From: Burkholderia diffusa
GTDB taxonomy: Bacteria; Pseudomonadota; Gammaproteobacteria; Burkholderiales; Burkholderiaceae
Assembly (NCBI RefSeq): GCF_001718315.1
Contig: NZ_CP013364.1
Location: forward strand, 496,001-560,000
Reading direction: 5' to 3'
Length of the DNA stretch: 64,000 nucleotides
Below, piece by piece: positions 57,680 through 64,000 of the stretch (position 1 is the first letter of the stretch; each line of letters starts with the position of its first letter). Below the pieces are notes generated by a model, which worked only from the letters and a program-made list of their open reading frames with translations, was not told the origin of the DNA and searched no databases. The position numbers were made by a program, and so were the translations under genes.

Positions 57680-58918
57680 ATGTACACAGCCAATCGTGGA
57701 GTGCGCTATCGCGCCAAACGCTGTGCTCAATGGCTGACAGCAGACCGAATCGTTCCATACAGTTGCATCATGCTGCTGCTGTGCGTGGCGTTTCTGATCA
57801 CCTGGGCTGTCGTAACGGATGCCTTCACATCGCAGACGGCCGCACGTCCGGGCGTCGACTTCTCCGTGTTCTGGACCGCATCGCAGCTCGTGCTGCAAGG
57901 CCACGCCGCAGCGATCTACGATCCGGTCTTCTTCTCTCATGCCGAGGTCGCGAGGTTCGGTGCCTATATAGGTCACCAGTCGCTGCCCTGGCTCTATCCG
58001 CCGACGATGCTGCTGTTCATCGCGCCGGTTGCCCTCGTGCCTTTCCTGCCCGCGTATTTCCTCTTTTTTGCGGGCAGTCTTTTATGCTACGCGTATGCCG
58101 TGCTGCGACTGTCGGGCCTGCGTGCGCACCTGCCTGTTCCGCGCGCTGCCGCGCTCGTCGTGCTGGCCTACTCCGGCGTGTTCGCGTCCGTCCTGTACGG
58201 GCAGAACAGCATCCTGACCGCCGGCATCGCGGCACTCGCGCTGCATTTGCTTGGCCGACGCCCGATCGTCGCCGGCATGCTGATCGGGTTGCTCGCCATC
58301 AAGCCGCAGATGGCGATGGTGTTTCCGTTCGTGCTGATCGCGACGCGCTCGTGGCGCACCTTCGCGTCGGCGGCGATCACGACCGTGCTGTTCGCGGTGG
58401 CCGGCATCGCGCTGACCGGCACGGGAGCGCTGAGCGGCCTGGCTCACGTGATGTCGATCGTGCGCGGCATGCATTTCACCCTTCCTGCCTACTGGTTCGT
58501 CTCACCGACGCCATTCGCGGCACTCCGCCTCGCGGGAGCATCGATTCCGGTCGCGCTTGCCGCGCAAACCGCCGTGGGGCTGCTCGCAATCGCTGCCGCC
58601 GTTCAAGTGTGGCGCCGCACGGACGACATGCGGCTGCGCGGCGCGGCGCTGGCGGTCGCGACGCTGTTGACGACACCCTATCTGTGGCATTACGAGCTGG
58701 CTTGGCTCGGCATCGCGGTCTTCTGCCTGATCGCTCACGGACTCGACGATGGCTGGTTGCCGGGAGACCAGATCGTGATCGTGCTCGCCTGGCTACTGCC
58801 GATATTCGAAGTGTTCAACCGGATCACGAAGCTGCCTCAGATCGGCTCGGTCGTGCTGCTCGCCGTACTGTTCATCGTCGTGCGTCGCGCAACTCTCGCC
58901 CCGCGGGGTGCGCAATGA
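57680..58918 (+). CDS. GT87/DUF2029-family membrane glycosyltransferase, first copy
   Basis: 412 residues with about ten helices. Family features: an early periplasmic loop with acidic DFSVFWTASQLVLQGHAAAIYD (near 55-75), LPWLYPPTMLLFIAPVALVP (near 100), YGQNSILTAGIAALAL (near 175), AIKPQMAMVFPFVLIA (near 210). GT87 enzymes transfer sugars from polyprenyl-phosphate donors on the outer face of the inner membrane. The ATG at 57680 (MYTANRGVR) has only a weak GGGG. Its stop overlaps the next start in ATGA. Confidence 0.82.
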   Translation: MYTANRGVRYRAKRCAQWLTADRIVPYSCIMLLLCVAFLITWAVVTDAFTSQTAARPGVDFSVFWTASQLVLQGHAAAIYDPVFFSHAEVARFGAYIGHQSLPWLYPPTMLLFIAPVALVPFLPAYFLFFAGSLLCYAYAVLRLSGLRAHLPVPRAAALVVLAYSGVFASVLYGQNSILTAGIAALALHLLGRRPIVAGMLIGLLAIKPQMAMVFPFVLIATRSWRTFASAAITTVLFAVAGIALTGTGALSGLAHVMSIVRGMHFTLPAYWFVSPTPFAALRLAGASIPVALAAQTAVGLLAIAAAVQVWRRTDDMRLRGAALAVATLLTTPYLWHYELAWLGIAVFCLIAHGLDDGWLPGDQIVIVLAWLLPIFEVFNRITKLPQIGSVVLLAVLFIVVRRATLAPRGAQ

Positions 58919-60294
58919 AGCCGCCGCTTTCCCTTCTGCACGTCGATTCGGCCATCGACGCGCATCCGGAGCTGCCGATCGCCGGCCCGCGCCGTTTCCC
59001 GCACTGGCTCAACCGCGATCGGGTGCGCCTCTATGCGGCAGCGGTACTGCTCACCGAGTTGCTGTTCATCTGCGTGTACCTCGCTCGCGTGTATTGGTCG
59101 CACACATCCATTCCCGAACCGCTGGCGCAGGATCTCGCGCCGCTCTGGAGTGCTGCGCGGCTCGCCGCCCACGGACACGGAGTCAGCGCATGGCATTTTC
59201 CTTCGCTGTTCGAAGTGGAGAAGCTCGCGATTCCGACGATGAGCGCCGCGGACGGCTCGCTGCCGTGGCTCTACCCGCCCACGATGCTGCTGTTCGTGCT
59301 GCCGCTCGGCTGGCTGCCGTACCTGCTCGCGCAGTTGCTGTGGCTCGGCGTCACCTACTCGCTGTTCGTGGCAACGATCCGGGCAACCGTACAGCGCGAC
59401 ACCGCTCTGCTTTGCGCACTCGCGTTCCCCGGCGCGTTTCTCACGGTGCTCGTCGGTCAGACGAGCCTCCTCACCGCGACGATCGCCGGCTGCGGGCTGT
59501 TGATGCTGAATCGCCGTCCCGTCGTCGCCGGCATCTGCTTCGGCATGCTGACGATGAAGCCACAGATGGCGGTTCTGTTTCCGCTCGCGCTGCTGTGTGC
59601 CGGACAATGGCGTACGCTGACCGCCTGGGCCGCGACGATTGCCGGCGGCGTCGCACTGTCGACGCTCATGTTCGGCGTCGACGCATGGATCGCCTTCGCT
59701 CACGGCTTGCACGATGCATACCAGATCGTCGGCGCCGGCCAAGCACGGCTCGCACGCATGCCGACCGTGTTCGTGCTCGCCACGAGCGCGGGCTGGAACA
59801 CTTCCGTCGCGCTCGGCCTGCAGCTGCTGTCTGCCGCAATCGCCGCGCTCGCCGTCGTGTACTCGTGGCGCGGTGCATGTTCGTATGCGCTGCGCGCCGC
59901 CACCCTCGTGTGCGCGTCCCTGACCGTCGGCCCCTACCTGTACGACTACGACCTGACCTGGTACGGGCTCGTGATCGCGTGGTACGCACGCTATGCATGG
60001 ACGCACGGCTGGCGGCGCTTCGACCGCGAATGGCTGATGCTGCTGTGGGTGATGCCGCTGGCCGGCCTCGTACTGGTGCCTCATCTGTCGTTCCAGTTCA
60101 TCCCGCTCGTCACGCTGGCGTCGCTGGCGCTGCTCGTCAGCCGGATTGCACAAGAAAGGCACGACATGCCGTCGATGCCCGACGCACGCGACAACTCGAC
60201 CGAGACCGGCTTCCCGCATCCGGTCCGCTCACACCACCGCCCGGCGCACGGACTGCGCCGCACCGGCCGCCCGACCTTCGGTGCCGGCCGCTGA
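58915..60294 (+). CDS. GT87/DUF2029-family membrane glycosyltransferase, second copy
   Basis: 459 residues, paralogous to the preceding gene: LAPLWSAARLAAHGHGVSAWHF, SLPWLYPPTMLLFVLPLGWLP, LVGQTSLLTATIAGCGLL, TMKPQMAVLFPLALL recur at matching places. The last ~45 residues (HDMPSMPDARDNSTETGFPHPVRSHHRPAHG) are a polar tail absent from copy one. The start overlaps the previous stop by 4 bases, so the two are coupled. The pair probably acts on the same lipid-linked donor; acceptor unknown. Confidence 0.82.
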   Translation: MKPPLSLLHVDSAIDAHPELPIAGPRRFPHWLNRDRVRLYAAAVLLTELLFICVYLARVYWSHTSIPEPLAQDLAPLWSAARLAAHGHGVSAWHFPSLFEVEKLAIPTMSAADGSLPWLYPPTMLLFVLPLGWLPYLLAQLLWLGVTYSLFVATIRATVQRDTALLCALAFPGAFLTVLVGQTSLLTATIAGCGLLMLNRRPVVAGICFGMLTMKPQMAVLFPLALLCAGQWRTLTAWAATIAGGVALSTLMFGVDAWIAFAHGLHDAYQIVGAGQARLARMPTVFVLATSAGWNTSVALGLQLLSAAIAALAVVYSWRGACSYALRAATLVCASLTVGPYLYDYDLTWYGLVIAWYARYAWTHGWRRFDREWLMLLWVMPLAGLVLVPHLSFQFIPLVTLASLALLVSRIAQERHDMPSMPDARDNSTETGFPHPVRSHHRPAHGLRRTGRPTFGAGR

Positions 60295-60322
60295 CACGCA
60301 CGACGTTACAGGGGAACCCATC

Positions 60323-61366
60323 ATGCGCGAACCACTCTACACTCCACTTGTTTCGCTGGTCGTACCGTTCTACAACGAAGGCGAAGCCGTCGAACGCTTT
60401 TTCGACGTCGTGATTCCGCTAATGGCCGGCCTCGACGCGATCCGCTTCGAGATCGTTTGCGTGAACGACGGTAGCCGCGACGACACGCTCGAACGCCTGA
60501 TCCGGGTCAGCATGACCGATCGCCGCGTGCGCGTCATCGATCTCACGCGCAACTTCGGCAAGGAAGCGGCGCTGACGGCCGGCCTCGACGAAGCGGCCGG
60601 CGACGCGGTGATTCCGCTCGACGCCGACCTGCAGGATCCGCCGAGCCTGATTCCGGTGATGCTCGAGCACTGGCGCGACGGCGCGGAAGTCGTCGCCGCG
60701 AAGCGCAGCAGCCGCGCATGCGATTCGTTCGCGAAGCGCACCGCTGCGGCGATCTACTATCGCGTGCACAACATGCTGTCGGACGTGAAGCTGCCGGAGA
60801 ACGTCGGCGACTTCCGGCTGATGGACCGCAAGGTCGTAAACGCGTTGCGCAGCCTCCCGGAGCGCCATCGCTTCATGAAAGGACTGTTCGCGTGGGTCGG
60901 CTACCAGACCGTGATCATCGAGTATCAACGCGAAGCGCGCAGCGCCGGCCACTCGAAATTCTCCGGCTGGAAGCTGTGGAATTTCGCACTCGAGGGAATC
61001 ACGAGCTTCAGCACCGTGCCGCTGCGCAGCTGGACCTACATCGGCCTCGGCATCGCCGCGCTCGCATTCCTGTACGGTACGTTCATCGTGGCCCGCACGC
61101 TGCTGTTCGGCAACCCGGTGCTCGGCTATCCGTCGCTGCTGTCGGTGACACTGTTCATCGGCGGGATCGAGCTCGTCGGCATCGGCGTGGTCGGCGAGTA
61201 CATCGGACGCATCTACGACGAATCGAAGCAACGCCCCGTCTATCTGATTCGCCGCCGCTACCAGACGCACGCCAAGGTGATCGAGCTGCCGATCGCGCGC
61301 GATGCGCGGCGCCCGAACGCACGCCGCCGCGCGCAGCCGGCCCGCGTGCGGGTGGGTGCGCGCTGA
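60323..61366 (+). CDS. Polyprenyl-phosphate glycosyltransferase, GtrB/GT2 type
   Basis: 347 residues. GT2 domain (SLVVPFYNEGEAVERFFDVV; CVNDGSRDDTL; PLDADLQDPPSLIPVML with the DXD-like motif), two C-terminal helices (about 235-305). It loads a sugar onto undecaprenyl phosphate at the cytoplasmic face, as GtrB does. AGGGGAA is 6 bases before the ATG at 60323. A basic tail (DARRPNARRRAQPARVRVGAR) follows the helices. The GtrA-like flippase begins 15 bases after its stop. Confidence 0.9.
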   Translation: MREPLYTPLVSLVVPFYNEGEAVERFFDVVIPLMAGLDAIRFEIVCVNDGSRDDTLERLIRVSMTDRRVRVIDLTRNFGKEAALTAGLDEAAGDAVIPLDADLQDPPSLIPVMLEHWRDGAEVVAAKRSSRACDSFAKRTAAAIYYRVHNMLSDVKLPENVGDFRLMDRKVVNALRSLPERHRFMKGLFAWVGYQTVIIEYQREARSAGHSKFSGWKLWNFALEGITSFSTVPLRSWTYIGLGIAALAFLYGTFIVARTLLFGNPVLGYPSLLSVTLFIGGIELVGIGVVGEYIGRIYDESKQRPVYLIRRRYQTHAKVIELPIARDARRPNARRRAQPARVRVGAR

Positions 61367-61381
61367 GCTGCGGAGCTGACG

Positions 61382-61765
61382 ATGTTCGAACTGCTTTTTG
61401 CCGAGCGCGTGCGGCTCGTGCGCTTCGGCTTGTCCGGACTTGGCTCGACCGCGCTGCACCTGCTGATCGCATCCGCGATGTACGCGCTGTTCGATGCGAC
61501 TCAGGTGATCGCCAACGCCGTCGCGTTCGTCTGCGCGACAGCGTTCTCGTATCTCGCGAATACGCTGTGGAGTTTCTCGTCGACCGTGCATTCGCGCAAC
61601 CTGCTGCGCTATCTGACCGCCGCGCTGGCCGGCTTCGCCGAAACGATGCTGCTCGCACGCACCGCCGAGCTGCTCGATGTGCCGCGCGGCTGGGCAATCG
61701 TTGCGATTGCGCTGCTGATCCCGCCGACGATGTTCGTGATGCATCGGTTGTGGACGTATCGGTGA
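61382..61765 (+). CDS. GtrA-like flippase
   Basis: 127 residues, four helices: VRLVRFGLSGLGSTALHLLIASAMYALF, VIANAVAFVCATAFSYLANTLWSF (the family FxxNxxWTF-like motif), LLRYLTAALAGFAETMLLA, WAIVAIALLIPPTMFVMHRLWTYR. GtrA proteins flip undecaprenyl-phosphate sugars to the periplasm. Together with GtrB and two GT87 enzymes it makes a complete donor-synthesis, flip and transfer set. Confidence 0.88.
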   Translation: MFELLFAERVRLVRFGLSGLGSTALHLLIASAMYALFDATQVIANAVAFVCATAFSYLANTLWSFSSTVHSRNLLRYLTAALAGFAETMLLARTAELLDVPRGWAIVAIALLIPPTMFVMHRLWTYR

Positions 61766-62054
61766 CGGCACTGGGGTCAGAGTATTCACTGATCGGTCAC
61801 GAAAGCATCGCGCCGGAGACGACCAACGCCTGCTAGCATGGTGCGTGGCCGGTCCGCATCGGGACGCTGCCGGATCGGTGTCGCGGGGCGTGGTGTTCCG
61901 TCGGTCAGCCGCTCCCCGTGTCGGCCGTGCCGAAGCACTTCGGCGCGGACGCTTTCCGCGGCACGCATTGTGCGATGCCACTCACATTCGCCTTCCATCC
62001 AGCGCCCGGCTTCGCCGCATGCTGTCGCGCGAGCCGGCGGCACGAGATTCGCCC

Positions 62055-63134
62055 ATGCCCAGGAAAAAATCCAGCCTCTGGCTACGGCCGTTCGATCTGT
62101 TTTCCGCCGCCGCGAATACGCGCCCCAAAAGGAAGACGACCAAACCGGCGGCAGTGGCCAAGCGCTCCACCGACATACGGCCCCCGCGTCGCACAGGGCC
62201 GGCGCCCGCCGCGCGGACATCGCCGCACCAGGCACCCGGCACGTGGCTGCGGTCGTTTCATTCCGCGCGCCCGGCCGCCGGCCGCCTCGTCAACCATCTC
62301 GCCTATGCGCTGTACCTGCCCGCCGCTTCGGCGCCGAGCGATGGCATGCCCGTCGTCGTGATGCTGCACGGCTGCAAGCAGACGGCCGAATCGTTCGCCG
62401 CCGGCACGCGCATCTGCCGCATCGCCGAACGCGCCGGGTTTGCCGTGCTGTTTCCCGAACAGGCGAAAACCGCCCATTCGCATCGCTGCTGGAACTGGCA
62501 TGGCGATGCGTCGCAGTCGGAAGCCCCGGCGATCGCGTCACTGGTCGACGCGATCGTGCAGGCGCGCGGGTTCGACCGCGACCGGATCTACCTGGCCGGC
62601 ATGTCGGCCGGCGCGGGGCTGGCGGCACGGCTGGCGATCGAGTTTCCCGATCTGTTCGCGGCCGTCGGCCTGCACTCGGGTCCGGCCATCGCGCCGCCGT
62701 TGTCGACGATGGCGGCGATGAGCCTGATGCGCCGCGGCCTGCGCGACGATCCGATCGGCATCGTCGACGCCTGCGTCGACGTGCGCGCTTTTCCTGGGAT
62801 GCCCGCGCTCGTCGTGCATGGCGGGCTCGATACGGTCGTCGCCGAGCAAAACGCGCGGCAGCTCGGCGTCGCGTTCGCGCGGATCAATCGGCTCGTCGAC
62901 GAGCACGGTGAACTGCGTGCCGGCGAGCAACATACCTACACGCACGACGATGCGGATTACACCGACTATCTGCGCGGCGGCCGGCTGATCGTTCGGATCT
63001 GCGTCGTCCGCCGTCTGGCGCACGCGTGGAGCGGCGGCGATCCGCGCGAGGCGTTCCATTCGGCGACGGGGCCGGACGCGACCGCGATGTTCTGGAATTT
63101 CTTTCGCAGGCGGCGGCGCAAGCGCGTGCGGTGA
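62055..63134 (+). CDS. PHB-depolymerase-family esterase
   Basis: 359 residues, alpha/beta hydrolase of the extracellular PHB depolymerase (LpqC/feruloyl esterase) family. Nucleophile elbow GMSAG (IYLAGMSAGAGLAARLAIE), oxyanion stretch VVMLHGCKQTAESFAAGTR, aspartate in VVHGGLDTVV, histidine in RLAHAWSGGD. The first ~70 residues are basic and Pro-rich with no clear signal peptide (MPRKKSSLWLRPFDLF), so location is uncertain. ATG 62055 is preferred; an ATG at 62019 is in frame but without a ribosome site. Substrate unknown: PHB oligomer, feruloyl ester or xylan acetyl are all possible. Confidence 0.85.
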   Translation: MPRKKSSLWLRPFDLFSAAANTRPKRKTTKPAAVAKRSTDIRPPRRTGPAPAARTSPHQAPGTWLRSFHSARPAAGRLVNHLAYALYLPAASAPSDGMPVVVMLHGCKQTAESFAAGTRICRIAERAGFAVLFPEQAKTAHSHRCWNWHGDASQSEAPAIASLVDAIVQARGFDRDRIYLAGMSAGAGLAARLAIEFPDLFAAVGLHSGPAIAPPLSTMAAMSLMRRGLRDDPIGIVDACVDVRAFPGMPALVVHGGLDTVVAEQNARQLGVAFARINRLVDEHGELRAGEQHTYTHDDADYTDYLRGGRLIVRICVVRRLAHAWSGGDPREAFHSATGPDATAMFWNFFRRRRRKRVR

Positions 63135-63152
63135 CAGCGCGTCATTCCTCGG

Positions 63153-64000
63153 TCATGCCCGCTGCTCGGCTGCCGCCGCCGCATCCGCGCGGCCCTCCAT
63201 GCGCCGAATCGGCAGTCGAACGCAGAACGTCGTGCCACACCCCGGCTCGCTCGTCACGTCGATCGCGCCGCGATGACGCTCGACGATGCCGTGCGACACC
63301 GACAGCCCCAGCCCCGTGCCCTGCCCGACCGGCTTCGTCGTGAAGAACGGATCGAAGATCCGCCGAACGACGTCGGGCGTCATGCCGGTTCCGGTATCGC
63401 TGATCGCGATCGTCACCTGTTCGCCGTCGCTCGACGTGCGGATCGTGATTACGCCGCGCACCGGAATCGCCTGTGCCGCGTTGACGAGCAGGTTCATGAA
63501 CACCTGGTTCAACTGCGACGGAAGGCATTCGACTTGCGGCACGTCGCCGTACTCACGGACGATGTCGGCCTTGTACTTGAGTTCGTTGTGGACGACGTTG
63601 AGCGTACTTTCGAGGCCCGCGTGAATATCCACCACGCTCCACTCGCCGCTGCCCGGTCGCGAGAAATCACGCAGGTCCTGCACGATCCGCCGCACCCGCA
63701 CCGCGCCGTCGATCGATTCGTCGATCAGCGTCACGATCTCGTCGCGCACGTAGTCCAGATCAGACGCGCCACGCATCGCCGTCAGCGCGTCGCGCGTCGC
63801 CGGTTCGAGCTGCGCCAGCGCGGCGTCGTGCGCGGCGATCACGTCGAGCAGGCTTCGCACCCACGTTCTCAGCGTATTGAGGTTCGCGCTGATGAAACCG
63901 ATCGGATTGTTGATCTCGTGCGCGACGCCGGCCGCGAGCTGGCCGATCGACGCGAGTTTTTCCGATTGCAGCAATTGCACATGGGTTTCCTCGAGCGCGC
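63153..64000 (-). CDS. Sensor histidine kinase, C-terminal part (5' end beyond the right edge)
   Basis: The last 282 residues of a sensor kinase. Coiled-coil entry ALEETHVQLLQSEKLASIGQLAAGVAHEINNPIGFI carries the phospho-accepting His in the H-box. A long linker then N-box (NQVFMNLLVNAAQAIP), G1 (ISDTGTGM), F-box (IFDPFFTTKP) and G2 (GQGTGLGLSVSHGIV) follow. The frame continues past 64000, so the sensor domain is not visible. It faces the esterase gene with an 18-base gap. No response regulator is in the window. Confidence 0.9.
   Translation of the reverse strand, partial: ALEETHVQLLQSEKLASIGQLAAGVAHEINNPIGFISANLNTLRTWVRSLLDVIAAHDAALAQLEPATRDALTAMRGASDLDYVRDEIVTLIDESIDGAVRVRRIVQDLRDFSRPGSGEWSVVDIHAGLESTLNVVHNELKYKADIVREYGDVPQVECLPSQLNQVFMNLLVNAAQAIPVRGVITIRTSSDGEQVTIAISDTGTGMTPDVVRRIFDPFFTTKPVGQGTGLGLSVSHGIVERHRGAIDVTSEPGCGTTFCVRLPIRRMEGRADAAAAAEQRA

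Overview
The window is GC-rich, densely coding DNA with C/G-ending codons. Its gene content (xylose and galactan catabolism, a giant autotransporter adhesin, a tad pilus locus, an indole-type oxidation cluster) suggests a Burkholderia chromosome, probably of the cepacia complex. That assignment rests on protein resemblance read by eye, not on a search.

Layout. (1) 1-4800: D-xylose use. xylA and xylB (xylB cut by the left edge) are on the minus strand; xylR and galM diverge from them. (2) 5025-5603: a small DUF4337 membrane protein. (3) 5715-15883: a galactan / beta-galactoside module. It has a secreted GH53 endo-galactanase on the plus strand, and a six-gene minus-strand operon (ABC ATPase, binding protein, two permeases, GH42 beta-galactosidase, Set-type MFS transporter). 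A divergent LacI-family repressor follows. Near-identical LacI-type operators lie before the GH53 gene and before the operon, so the parts probably form one regulon. (4) 16127-28852: a single 4,241-residue autotransporter built of repeats, carrying a 767-bp exact direct repeat in frame. (5) 28853-33100: an AT-richer non-coding stretch, an IorA/IorB-type molybdenum hydroxylase pair, then remnants of a porin and a LysR regulator. (6) 33176-36055: frmR with a recognisable operator, frmA, and convergent nnrS. (7) 36231-42525: an AraC regulator divergent from a five-gene cluster (DLH/NTF2-like protein, SDR, StyA-like monooxygenase, flavin reductase, outer-membrane channel). Its content and order match the iif/ind indole-degradation clusters. 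(8) 42589-44892: a WYL regulator, a probable 47-residue membrane protein missed by length cutoffs, and a plus-strand gene that runs into the remains of tadC. (9) 44901-56643: a tad (Flp pilus) locus on the minus strand: two flp prepilins, cpaA, an ATPase, cpaB, cpaC, a lipoprotein, tadG-, tadE- and tadF-like genes, tadZ, tadA and tadB. tadC is cut to its first ~38 codons. (10) 57680-61765: two GT87/DUF2029 membrane glycosyltransferases, a GtrB-like GT2 and a GtrA-like flippase. (11) 62055-64000: a PHB-depolymerase-family esterase and the 3' part of a sensor histidine kinase cut by the right edge.

Points most worth checking are the tadC truncation junction near 44.75 kb, the recombination-prone repeats in the autotransporter, the two-site galactan regulon, the iif-like cluster and the paired CGGGAC-N7-GTCCCG sites before the truncated plus-strand gene. 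No rRNA, tRNA, CRISPR array or intact insertion sequence was seen.
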